Source of the DNA: Chloroflexi bacterium UBA4733
GTDB lineage: Bacteria > Chloroflexota > UBA4733
Assembly: GCA_002404055.1 (NCBI GenBank)
Contig: DHIZ01000265.1
Coordinates: 12,513-24,722 of the forward strand
DNA length: 12,210 bases
Direction: 5' to 3'
The position numbers and the translations under genes are program-made. Below, piece by piece: positions 6,237 to 12,210 of this stretch. How positions within the stretch are numbered: position 1 is the stretch's first letter; each line of letters begins with the position of its first letter. The notes under the pieces are model-generated. The model saw only the letters and a list, made by a program, of their open reading frames with translations. It did no database searches and was not told the DNA's origin.

Positions 6237-7955
6237 ATGCTCGCCGAGCGCCAAGGATGCCGATCATGCGTGCATCTGCCCCGGCTTTTGGCCCTGGTGT
6301 TGATGGTGGCCGTGATCGTGCTGGGTAGCTGGCCCTGGAATGGCGCGAGTGCCGCCGGCGACCCGCGCTATTTCGTCCAGACCGGCTATCGCATCGACAA
6401 CGACGCATTTTATGACTACTTCGCCCACCGCGGGGGCATCCGTACCTTCGGCTATCCGACTTCAGAAACCTTCACACTGCTGGGCTTTCGCGTGCAGTTC
6501 TTTCAACGCCGGGTCATGCAACTGCAGTCTGACGGTTCGGTCGGACTGCTGAACCTGCTCGACCCCGGCATACTGCCCTATACGCAGTTCAACGGCTCGA
6601 CGTTTCCAGCGGTGGATGCCGGGCTCACGGCGTCGGCGCCCTCCGCCGGAAGCACCGGCTATGCTGCCGCGGCGCTGGCTTTTGTCGCGGCGCATGCGCC
6701 GGACACCTTCAATGGTCAACCAGTACACTTCGCTGCCACCTTCCTTTCCAGCGTCACCGCTGCGGAGGCCTTCCCCAATGGTCAGGGCAATGCCGCGCTG
6801 CTACCGCTGATGGATCTGGAACTGTGGGGGCTGCCCACCGCGCCGCCGAACGTTGATCCGGCCAACGCCAACTTCGTCTACCTGCGTTTCCAGCGCGGCA
6901 TCATGCAGTACGATGCGACCACCGGCCTGACCCAGGGCACGTTGCTGGCCGACTATCTCAAGGCAGTGATGACGGGGCCGGGTGCCCTTGGGGCGCTGCC
7001 CCCTGATCTGGCGCAGGAGGCGGCCGGCAGTCCCTATCTGGCGCAGTGGGCGCCGGAGCAGCCGCTGTTCCTGGCTCGGCCGGACGCCCTTCCCAACAGC
7101 GACCTCACCAACGCCTTCTACCCGGTGACGGTAGCGGGACAGCCGATCGTGCCGACACCTGTGCCTGGCGCCGCCACCCCGACGATAACGGCGACGCCGC
7201 TTCCTTCCCCGACGGCAGCCGGGAACACCTGTGCCGGTGATGAGCGCATGACCTTCGCCGGCGGCGGCTCAGCGAGCATCGGCGATACCGTGTACATCAC
7301 CGTCACCTCCTCCCGCGGCCATACCGGCGTCGTGCTGACGGGGCCCGATCACCCTGCCTTCGTGAAGGAGTACCAGGGACAGGAAGGCTATGTCTGGGTC
7401 TATCAGGTGACGGTGCAATCGGCCGGTCGGCACGACTACACCTATTACGTGGATACCACCACGGTCTGCACGACGAACTACTTCGTGGTCGGATCGGCGA
7501 GCGCGGCGACCGCCACGAGCACGCCGACCGCCACAGGCACGCCGACTGCGACAGCGACGCCTGTCCCCACCGCCACTGCCACTGTAGGGCCGAAGCCGAG
7601 CATTACCGACGTCAACCCGACCCGCTTCAACCGCGGGCAGGCGATCACCGTCAATGGTGGTCCCTTTGGCGCCCCGCCGCCCGGGTCTGGTCTGGGGGGC
7701 GCCAACGGTAGCGTGTTCTTCTTCTACCAGCCGGGCCCCGCAGCCACCGCTGGCGTCGGCACGCCGACAGCAACGCCTGTGAGTGGCAGCAGGAGCGCGC
7801 CGGCAAGCGTTCAAACCTGGACCAACGGTTTCCTTGGTGTGCAAGTGCCCAACCTGGCGCCGTCCAACGGGGCGATCGGCTCCTACTGCGTCCAGGTCAC
7901 GGTCAACGGCGCACCGCCGAGCGACCCCTTCTGCGGCCTACAGGTCTCGGGATAG
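6237..7955 (+). CDS. Secreted multidomain surface protein with TPT linkers and IPT/TIG-like domain
   Basis: This is a 572-residue exported protein. ATG at 6237 is chosen because GGAGA (6229-6233) precedes it and it gives a signal peptide (hydrophobic 16-31, cleavage near A-S-A 37-39); an in-frame ATG at 6105 lies inside the previous gene. Residues 44-300 form a domain recalled from Chloroflexota surface proteins with an internal duplication: 'FGYPTSE...VQFFQRRVMQL' at 71-96 resembles 'WGLPTAP...YLRFQRGIMQY' at 197-225. After a first Pro/Thr linker (305-328) comes a ~90-residue beta-sandwich-like domain (331-418; Cys 332 and 411 could pair). A Thr-rich linker (422-450) leads to an IPT/TIG-like domain starting 'PSITDVNPTRFNRGQAITVNG' in outline, with two Cys near the end (551, 566). 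No catalytic motif is seen. The gap of 11 bp to the preceding gene implies one operon. No membrane anchor is visible. Confidence 0.82.
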   Translation: MLAERQGCRSCVHLPRLLALVLMVAVIVLGSWPWNGASAAGDPRYFVQTGYRIDNDAFYDYFAHRGGIRTFGYPTSETFTLLGFRVQFFQRRVMQLQSDGSVGLLNLLDPGILPYTQFNGSTFPAVDAGLTASAPSAGSTGYAAAALAFVAAHAPDTFNGQPVHFAATFLSSVTAAEAFPNGQGNAALLPLMDLELWGLPTAPPNVDPANANFVYLRFQRGIMQYDATTGLTQGTLLADYLKAVMTGPGALGALPPDLAQEAAGSPYLAQWAPEQPLFLARPDALPNSDLTNAFYPVTVAGQPIVPTPVPGAATPTITATPLPSPTAAGNTCAGDERMTFAGGGSASIGDTVYITVTSSRGHTGVVLTGPDHPAFVKEYQGQEGYVWVYQVTVQSAGRHDYTYYVDTTTVCTTNYFVVGSASAATATSTPTATGTPTATATPVPTATATVGPKPSITDVNPTRFNRGQAITVNGGPFGAPPPGSGLGGANGSVFFFYQPGPAATAGVGTPTATPVSGSRSAPASVQTWTNGFLGVQVPNLAPSNGAIGSYCVQVTVNGAPPSDPFCGLQVSG

Positions 7956-7993
7956 CCCCGGACGCCTTCTCTGCCGGCCGGTGTCATCATTCA
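7956..7993. other. Short convergent gap without a recognisable terminator
   Basis: Only 38 bp separate the plus-strand surface-protein gene from the minus-strand SBBP gene. No stable hairpin with a T-run is present. A perfect 7-bp tandem TCATCAT (7984-7990, 7991-7997) covers the SBBP stop and gives it two consecutive in-frame TGA codons. Confidence 0.5.
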
Positions 7994-10876
7994 TCATTGA
8001 CCTGCCCACTGCTGCCCGTTGCCCGTCATATGCAGCCAGTAGCCGGCGTTGGGTTGCAGGGTCGTGAGGTTGTTGAAGGGCGCCATGTTGGCCGCCGTGA
8101 AGTAGCTCAGCGCGCCACCCTGGCCGGCATCGAAGCCGAGGGTGATATCGACAGCGTTGTTCAGGTGGCCGAGGGCAGTGGCGAGTGGCTCTGGCGACGT
8201 GCCACCGTAGCCGACCAGGTTCCAACCCGGCGTCAGGGCCAGGGTGGTCCCGGCTGGCAGTGGTGTCCCGGTCAAGGACAGTGTGCTGCCGGTGGTCAGG
8301 TGCAGCCAGTAGCCGTGCAGCGGGAGCAGTGCGGTCAGCGTGTTGAAGGCCCGCATGCTGGGGCTGGTGAAGTAACTCTGTGCCCCGCCCTGGCTGGCGT
8401 CGAAGCCGAGCACGATGTCGTAGCTGCTGCCCAGGGAACTGAGCACCGTCGTGAGGGAGGTGGACGTGGGTTGGAAGGAGAAGCTGACCAGATGCCAGCC
8501 GGCGGAGAGCGGCAGGGAGAGATTGCTGCCGCCGGTCGCGGTCGGGGATGGCGTCGCCGTGTTCGTGGGTGATGCCGTCACCGTCGCCATCGGAACGGCG
8601 GTTGGGCTGGGTGTCGCCGTCATCGTCGGTGTCGGGGATGGCGTCGCCTGCGACCCGAGAGCCAGCTTCAGCACGAAGGCGTTGGCTGCTCCACCAAGGC
8701 TTGTTTGGAAGGCGCCATTGGTGGTGGGGAAGTTCGGGGATCGGGCGGAGCCCGCGACGTAGACGTTGCCCTGGCTGTCCACCGCGATGCCGTTGCCGGA
8801 ATCGCCGCCACTGCCGCCGATGTAGGTGCTATAGAGGAGGGCGTTGCCCAATGGGTTGAGTTTGCTCAGGAAGGCGTTCCCGCCCAGGCTGCCGCCGCCG
8901 AAGCTCGTCTGCAACGCGCCGCTGGTGGTTGGAAAGTTCGTGGAGTTGGTACCGCCCGTCACGTAGGCGCTGCCGGCACTGTCTACGGTAATGCTGTAGC
9001 CGGCGTCGTAGCCACTGCCGCCGAGGTAGGTGCTGTAGAGGAGTGCGCTGCCGGAGGGGTTGAGTTTACTCACGAAAGCGTCGATGCCGCCACCGGAGCT
9101 CGTCTGGATGGCGCTTCTGGTGGTGGGGAAGTTGCCGGAGCTGATGGAGCCCGTCACGTAGGCATCGCCGGCGCTATCCACCGCGATGCCGTTGCCGTTG
9201 TTGTTACCGCTGCCGCCGAGATAGGTGCTGTAAAGAAGGGCGCCGCCCGACGGGTTGAGTTTGCTCACGAAAGCGTTGATGCCGCCACCGGAGTTCACCT
9301 GGAAGGCGCCACTGGTGGTGGGGAAGTTGCTGGAGCCGGTGTAGCCCGTGACATAGGCGTCGCCGCCACTGTCCACGGCAATAGCGTTGCCGCGATCGAA
9401 GTTATTACCGCTGAGGTAGGTGCTGTAAAGCAGACTGCTGCCGGATGGGTTGAACTTGCTCACGAAGGCGGCGTTGTAACCGCCAGCGGAACTGGTCTGG
9501 AAGGCGCCGCTGGTGGTGGGGAAGGTGTTGGAGCCGGTGTAGCCCGTGACGTAGGCGTCGCCGGCACTGTCCACGGCGATACCGTTGCCGAAAGCGCTCC
9601 CCTGGCTACCGAGGTAGCTGCTGTAGATCAGGGCGGTGCCGGACGGGTTGAGTTTGCTCACGAAGGCCAGATAGTAGCCTCCACTGAAGCTCGTCTGGAG
9701 GGCGCCGCTGGTGGTGGGGAAGTTCGAGGAGTTGGTGTCGCCGGTGATATAGGTGTTGCCGGAAGTGTCCACGGCGATGCCGTTGCCTTGATCGTCGCCG
9801 CTGCCCCCAAGGTAGGTGCTGTACAACAGGGCGCTCCCCGACGGGTTGAGTTTGCTCACGAAGACATCGTGGTCGCTACTACCTCCAGCGAAGCTCGTCT
9901 GGAAGGCGCCGTTGGTGGTCGGGAAGTTGTTGGAGTTGGTAGTGCCCGTGATATAGGCGTTACCGGCGCTGTCCACGGCGACGCTGGTACCCGCATCGTT
10001 GTTGCTGCCGCCGAGGTAGGTGGCGTAGGCGAGGACGGGGTCGATCACCAGGAGCCGGGCGGCGTCATAGGCGCCCAGGCGGAAGGTCACCTGTCCGTCC
10101 GCAGCAACTGCATAGCGTCCGCCTACAACCCGCCGACCGGTTGGGCCATCCTGATAGGTGAGGGGCTGCCGCAAGAAGACATCCTGCTGGCCCACGTGCA
10201 GCGCAAGGTCGCCCTGGGCGTTCACAACCGGCAGTGCCGAACCGGCGAAGCGCAAAGCGATGACCTGAGGGTCGGCGCCGGGATGGACGATGAAGTCGTC
10301 TTCGAGTTGCCCCTGCCTGCCGTAGTAGGCGACGTCTATGCCGGGATAGACGTCGTGGTAGACCACCTTCGCATAGGTCGGCACATTGGAGCGCCACCTG
10401 GCAGGGTCGTTGCCGATGAAATAGTTCACCGTCCCCGGCAGTTCTTCGGCGGTAGTGACGACCGGCTGTGCATTTGCCCCGGCCAGCCCCAGTCGCAGCA
10501 GGTGCGCTGCCAACGGCGAGCTGGATGGGATCGGCGTTGGTGGCAGATGCGGCACGACGGCGGGACCTTGGTCCGGCCCTTGAGCCGCTCCTGCCGAGTT
10601 GGGAAGACTGAGCAGAGCGGCGCCGCGGCTCAAGGTGATCGGGAGCCGGCTGCCGCCGACGGAGAAGTCATAGCCGGCGCCGGTCGGCGCCGGCACGAAG
10701 CTGAGCGGTAACTGGCCGTAGAGTGTGCGGGCCGTGGCCTGGGCGGGAGCATCGGCGCCCGCGATTCGTCCAGTGCCGGCAGGTGTCCCGACCGGCTGGG
10801 GACTTGCCGCCATCGGGAGGATCGGCAACACCGCGACGAGCGCGATTAGCAGGCGTGTCTTCAGCTTTGCCCACAC
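7994..10876 (-). CDS. Secreted SBBP-repeat beta-propeller protein with DUF7948-like N-terminus
   Basis: This is a 960-residue exported protein. GTG at 10876 is preceded by a perfect AGGAGG (complement of 10883-10888) at 6-bp spacing and is followed at once by a signal peptide (K-L-K-T-R, hydrophobic core, A-A-S); an in-frame start at 10978 would put 34 implausible residues in front. Residues ~140-280 resemble DUF7948: 'VNYFIGNDPARWRSNVP', 'VVYHDVYPGIDVAYYG', 'LEDDFIVHPGADPQVIALRF'. Residues 281-743 are seven SBBP repeats of 64-69 residues, each with 'LLYSTYLGGS', 'GIAVDSAGNAYVTG', 'NFPTTSGAFQT' and 'AFVSKLNPSG'. A Thr/Pro/Ser linker (744-783) leads to a duplicated C-terminal domain (784-960) with 'GW-L-V...GFDA-QGG--SYFT...GYWLH' twice. 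Seven repeats fit one closed seven-bladed propeller. Function is unknown; adhesion or surface display is likely. No sorting tail is visible. Confidence 0.92.
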   Translation of the reverse strand: MWAKLKTRLLIALVAVLPILPMAASPQPVGTPAGTGRIAGADAPAQATARTLYGQLPLSFVPAPTGAGYDFSVGGSRLPITLSRGAALLSLPNSAGAAQGPDQGPAVVPHLPPTPIPSSSPLAAHLLRLGLAGANAQPVVTTAEELPGTVNYFIGNDPARWRSNVPTYAKVVYHDVYPGIDVAYYGRQGQLEDDFIVHPGADPQVIALRFAGSALPVVNAQGDLALHVGQQDVFLRQPLTYQDGPTGRRVVGGRYAVAADGQVTFRLGAYDAARLLVIDPVLAYATYLGGSNNDAGTSVAVDSAGNAYITGTTNSNNFPTTNGAFQTSFAGGSSDHDVFVSKLNPSGSALLYSTYLGGSGDDQGNGIAVDTSGNTYITGDTNSSNFPTTSGALQTSFSGGYYLAFVSKLNPSGTALIYSSYLGSQGSAFGNGIAVDSAGDAYVTGYTGSNTFPTTSGAFQTSSAGGYNAAFVSKFNPSGSSLLYSTYLSGNNFDRGNAIAVDSGGDAYVTGYTGSSNFPTTSGAFQVNSGGGINAFVSKLNPSGGALLYSTYLGGSGNNNGNGIAVDSAGDAYVTGSISSGNFPTTRSAIQTSSGGGIDAFVSKLNPSGSALLYSTYLGGSGYDAGYSITVDSAGSAYVTGGTNSTNFPTTSGALQTSFGGGSLGGNAFLSKLNPLGNALLYSTYIGGSGGDSGNGIAVDSQGNVYVAGSARSPNFPTTNGAFQTSLGGAANAFVLKLALGSQATPSPTPTMTATPSPTAVPMATVTASPTNTATPSPTATGGSNLSLPLSAGWHLVSFSFQPTSTSLTTVLSSLGSSYDIVLGFDASQGGAQSYFTSPSMRAFNTLTALLPLHGYWLHLTTGSTLSLTGTPLPAGTTLALTPGWNLVGYGGTSPEPLATALGHLNNAVDITLGFDAGQGGALSYFTAANMAPFNNLTTLQPNAGYWLHMTGNGQQWAGQ
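8001..8515 (-). repeat. Two-copy ~75-residue C-terminal domain repeat
   Basis: Two copies share the order L-x-L-x-x-G-W-x-L-V, a Leu-rich helix, 'IVLGFDASQGGAQSYFT' or 'ITLGFDAGQGGALSYFT', F-N-x-L-T, and G-Y-W-L-H. The copies are joined by 'TPLPAG'. The pattern recalls C-terminal modules on other secreted Chloroflexota proteins (from memory). I know no established function for it. Confidence 0.75.
8648..10036 (-). repeat. Seven tandem SBBP repeats (~198 bp each) within the coding sequence
   Basis: The unit boundaries, read from the protein, are 69, 66, 66, 65, 65, 68 and 64 residues. Core phrases such as 'STYLGG', 'NFPTTSGA' and 'SKLNPSG' are nearly invariant, while the segment after 'QTS' varies in length and sequence. 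DNA similarity between units is high enough to allow recombination between them. Unit 1 (VLAYATYLGG) and unit 7 (ending ALGSQ) are the most divergent, as expected for the ends of an array. Confidence 0.9.
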
Positions 10877-10968
10877 GACGAGCCTCCTCGTTCTTTGGGT
10901 CGTGGTACACGTGACGCACGCTGACCGACGCACAGCGGAAGTACGAGTAAGGGGACGACCCGGGGGAG

Positions 10969-10977
10969 AGTATACCA
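10969..10977 (-). promoter_or_regulatory. Extended -10 promoter for the SBBP gene
   Basis: The minus strand reads TGGTATACT here: a TG-N extension directly before TATACT, five of six matches to the -10 consensus. No good -35 box lies 17-18 bp upstream, which is acceptable for extended -10 promoters. The predicted transcript start near 10962 would give a leader of about 86 nt before the GTG. Confidence 0.4.
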
Positions 10978-10997
10978 AGACGATGACAGAGGCACGA

Positions 10998-11040
10998 CAT
11001 CCGGCTGATCAGGACGTCCTCCAACGTCTTGTGCCGGATG
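10998..11040. repeat. 8-bp inverted repeat CATCCGGC ... GCCGGATG
   Basis: CATCCGGC (10998-11005) and GCCGGATG (11033-11040) are perfect inverted copies around a 27-bp loop that itself contains the 10-bp palindrome AGGACGTCCT (11011-11020). It lies just upstream of the SBBP promoter and 10 bp from the larger palindromic element. It could be an operator-like or structural site; role unknown. Confidence 0.45.
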
Positions 11041-11050
11041 CTTGGGACCT

Positions 11051-11160
11051 CCCGGCGACTGAAGTCGCGGGCTAGAACGAGCGAAGCCCGCCTTCGCGGG
11101 CTGACCGAGTCCGCGCAGGCGGACTTCGCCTGGCTGTAGCCCGCGACTTTAGTCGCCGGG
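11051..11160. repeat. REP/MITE-like nested palindrome with cloverleaf-like fold
   Basis: The ends are inverted copies of a 24-bp arm (11051-11074 and 11137-11160) beginning CCCGGCGACT and matching at 23 of 24 positions. Each arm holds its own small palindrome, CGACT-N2-AGTCG. Inside lie a 6-bp stem GCGAAG (11081-11086) / CTTCGC (11124-11129), which encloses two hairpins: AGCCCGC-CTTC-GCGGGCT (11085-11102, sharing two bases with that stem) and GTCCGC-GCAG-GCGGAC (11109-11124). It is too short to encode a transposase. Such arms resemble palindromic elements that I recall from Chloroflexota genomes, which may be moved by REP-associated tyrosine transposases (RAYT); that link is inference. Confidence 0.75.
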
Positions 11161-11280
11161 CGTGCCGTGCGAACTGATCGGGACTTTGCGGCGCACTCTG
11201 ACCTTTGTTTCGGGGCGCGCTGCCGCTACTGCTGTCGGCCGGCGTCACGGCGAATGTCTGGGTTGTCATTCGTGGGCATC

Positions 11281-11321
11281 GGGACTGCGGTCCCAGGTGC
11301 AAGCTGCCTGGCGTGTGCCAG
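11281..11321 (-). other. Two hairpins downstream of the Rpn gene; possible weak terminator
   Basis: CTGGC-GTGT-GCCAG (11308-11321) starts 2 bp past the Rpn stop codon, and GGGAC-TGCG-GTCCC (11281-11294) follows 13 bp later on the minus strand. Neither is followed by a T-run in that direction, so factor-independent termination is only a weak suggestion. Confidence 0.3.
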
Positions 11322-11323
11322 CC

Positions 11324-12210
11324 TTACGTCAAACCCAGCCGCGCTCGTACCTGTTCGCGCGAATCGGTGGCAATGTATAACGCCAGCGCGTGGAGCACCG
11401 GTGGCGTCGCCGCTCCCAGTGCCGCTGCCTCTGCGGCGTTCAGCGGCCCGAAGCGGCTCTCCAGGATCGTCTGCACCAACGCTCGTTGGCCTTCAGCCAG
11501 ACCTTCAGCCAGACCCTTCGCCAGACCCTTGGCTTCGCCTTCCTCGCGCCAGATCTCAGCAACACTGGATTCACCTAACAAGTCACGAAGCATCGGGTTC
11601 CTCCTCAATGTCTGTTCCACCAACGGACGCGGCACACGCAGCCCCGCCAACACCGCCAGCATGCCCGTCAACTCCTCGCGTTCGCTGTGCGGCAGCGACG
11701 CGCGGGCAAGCCGTTCCGCCACCGTCTCTAGCGTCGTGAGCGGCTCACCTCGCATCAACGTCGCCAACAGCCACGCCCCCGGCTCCGCCATCGCCAGCAC
11801 CTGCTCCGCCGGCTCTTCCCAGAGCCGGATCACGCCATAGCGGTAGCGCATCCCTTCCTCTCCACCACCGCGTTCCAGCACGAAGGGACTCGCCGGGATG
11901 CCGCCGCTCTCCCGCAGGTAGATGACGACCGAGTAGACCGGCAGGCGCAGATGCCGCCAGAGGCGCAGGCCATACTCGGCCACGCGCTCCCCGATCATGG
12001 TGTCCGGGTTGGTCTGGAGTTCGATGTGCAACAGCAGGCGTTCTCCGCTGCCGAGCGCCACGTCCCAGACCAGGTCGGCCAGGCGCTTCTCCGCCGTCAA
12101 CTCCGGAGAGCGTTCACCCAGCCAGTGCGCGCCGGGCAGCAGCAAGGCCAGCATGCCCTCGTGGGCATGGGCGAACAGCCGCTTCAGCGTCTGGTCGTAG
12201 TCCGGTCGGT
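11324..12210 (-). CDS. Rpn/YhgA-like PD-(D/E)XK nuclease family protein, 5'-partial
   Basis: The frame runs off the right edge, so the start lies outside; 294 residues are visible and only a few N-terminal ones should be missing, because the family normally opens with a motif like the 'DYDQTLKRLF' seen at visible residues 3-12. Family features are 'LADLVWDVAL' (Asp 45, 49), then 'LLLHIELQTNPD' with E-x-Q (Glu63, Gln65) in the place of E-x-K, then 'GERVAEYGLRLW' (Arg75, Tyr79). This is the Rpn / former YhgA 'putative transposase' pattern. Rpn proteins of E. coli are DNA endonucleases that promote RecA-independent recombination; activity here is inferred. The C-terminal third has G-x-A-K-G-L-A-K-G-L-A-E-G repeats, common in the family. 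It ends with TAA at 11326-11324 and looks intact. Confidence 0.85.
   Translation of the reverse strand, partial: RPDYDQTLKRLFAHAHEGMLALLLPGAHWLGERSPELTAEKRLADLVWDVALGSGERLLLHIELQTNPDTMIGERVAEYGLRLWRHLRLPVYSVVIYLRESGGIPASPFVLERGGGEEGMRYRYGVIRLWEEPAEQVLAMAEPGAWLLATLMRGEPLTTLETVAERLARASLPHSEREELTGMLAVLAGLRVPRPLVEQTLRRNPMLRDLLGESSVAEIWREEGEAKGLAKGLAEGLAEGQRALVQTILESRFGPLNAAEAAALGAATPPVLHALALYIATDSREQVRARLGLT
11490..11537 (-). repeat. In-frame 12-bp tandem repeat encoding (A-K/E-G-L) units
   Basis: On the plus strand the units are CCTTCAGCCAGA (11490-11501), CCTTCAGCCAGA (11502-11513), CCCTTCGCCAGA (11514-11525) and a degenerate CCCTTGGCTTCG (11526-11537). They encode successive G-L-A-K/E quartets in the Rpn protein. 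Two adjacent identical units favour slippage, and any gain or loss keeps the frame. Confidence 0.8.

Larger units (their letters stand above)
10877..11323. other. 447-bp intergenic region between the SBBP gene and the Rpn gene
   Basis: No coding sequence is supported here; short frames inside are produced by palindromes. Reading left to right it holds the AGGAGG ribosome site (10883-10888), an extended -10 promoter (10969-10974), an 8-bp inverted repeat (10998-11040), the branched palindromic element (11051-11160), about 120 bp with no recognised feature (11161-11280), and two small hairpins downstream of the Rpn gene (11281-11321). Confidence 0.6.

Noticed and set aside
7269..7844. 191-residue minus-strand frame opposite the second secreted protein
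   Set aside because: It is Arg/Gly-rich shadow sequence opposite the Thr-rich linkers; no start signal or domain.
8648..10036. Regular ~198-bp repeats as a CRISPR or satellite array
   Set aside because: The periodicity is explained fully by translated SBBP repeats in one open frame; there are no short identical repeats with unique spacers.
8705..10711. 668-residue open frame on the plus strand, antisense to the SBBP gene
   Set aside because: Its Val/Gly/Ala/Glu-rich repeats mirror the seven SBBP units on the other strand. High GC and a repeat length divisible by three keep the antisense frame open. The minus-strand frame has a signal peptide, perfect ribosome site and known domains.
10877..10978. 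Earlier start (10978) for the SBBP protein
   Set aside because: It would put 34 Arg/Thr-rich residues before the signal peptide and overlap the predicted -10 box; the AGGAGG and GTG at 10876 fit better.
11051..11160. tRNA gene suggested by the cloverleaf-like fold
   Set aside because: The arms are far too long, there is no acceptor/T-arm consensus or anticodon stem, and the arms themselves are palindromic, which fits a REP-like element.
11072..11302. 76-residue minus-strand frame across the palindromic element
   Set aside because: The frame is composed largely of hairpin sequence with no domain or ribosome site; it is a by-product of the repeat.

Overview
This is a high-GC bacterial window that most resembles Chloroflexota (Thermomicrobia-like lineages). 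The grounds are Thr/Pro-rich 'TPTATPT' linkers in three secreted proteins, SBBP beta-propeller repeats behind a DUF7948-type N-terminal region, a 'GYPTSE...FFQR' surface domain that I associate with Chloroflexota, and a REP-like palindromic element beginning CCCGGCGACT. This assignment rests on memory of family distributions, not on a search.

Region 1 (1-2562, minus strand) is the wreck of an ABC importer operon of the dipeptide/oligopeptide type. In transcription order it holds: the last ~79 residues of a family-5 substrate-binding protein; a DppD/OppD ATPase with everything between Walker A and the signature motif deleted and the frame lost; the first 18 residues of an OppF/DppF ATPase; the last ~38 residues of a DppB permease; a complete DppC permease; and the C-terminal third of a class V aminotransferase. 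The surviving pieces look clean, and original GTGA overlaps are still visible. The damage is therefore at least four discrete deletions rather than scattered point mutations; an assembly collapse is the alternative.

Region 2 (2570-3939) holds an apparently complete LacI-family repressor, transcribed toward the broken operon, and a 314-bp divergent spacer with two operator-like palindromes. A LacI neighbour hints that the lost importer carried an oligosaccharide, but the family label alone cannot decide peptide versus sugar.

Region 3 (3940-7955, plus strand) holds a PIG-V-like membrane mannosyltransferase, then a good sigma70-type promoter driving two closely spaced genes for secreted, Thr/Pro-linker proteins. 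A GT-C enzyme next to Thr-rich exported proteins suggests, without proving, cell-surface glycosylation.

Region 4 (7994-10876, minus strand, convergent) encodes a 960-residue secreted protein: DUF7948-like domain, seven SBBP repeats, a TPT linker and a duplicated 'GW-L-V...GYWLH' domain.

Region 5 (10877-12210) holds a promoter for that gene, a ~110-bp nested palindromic element that can fold as a branched cloverleaf, and a 5'-partial Rpn/YhgA-like PD-(D/E)XK nuclease gene with an in-frame 12-bp tandem repeat. No CRISPR array, tRNA, rRNA or complete insertion sequence was recognised.
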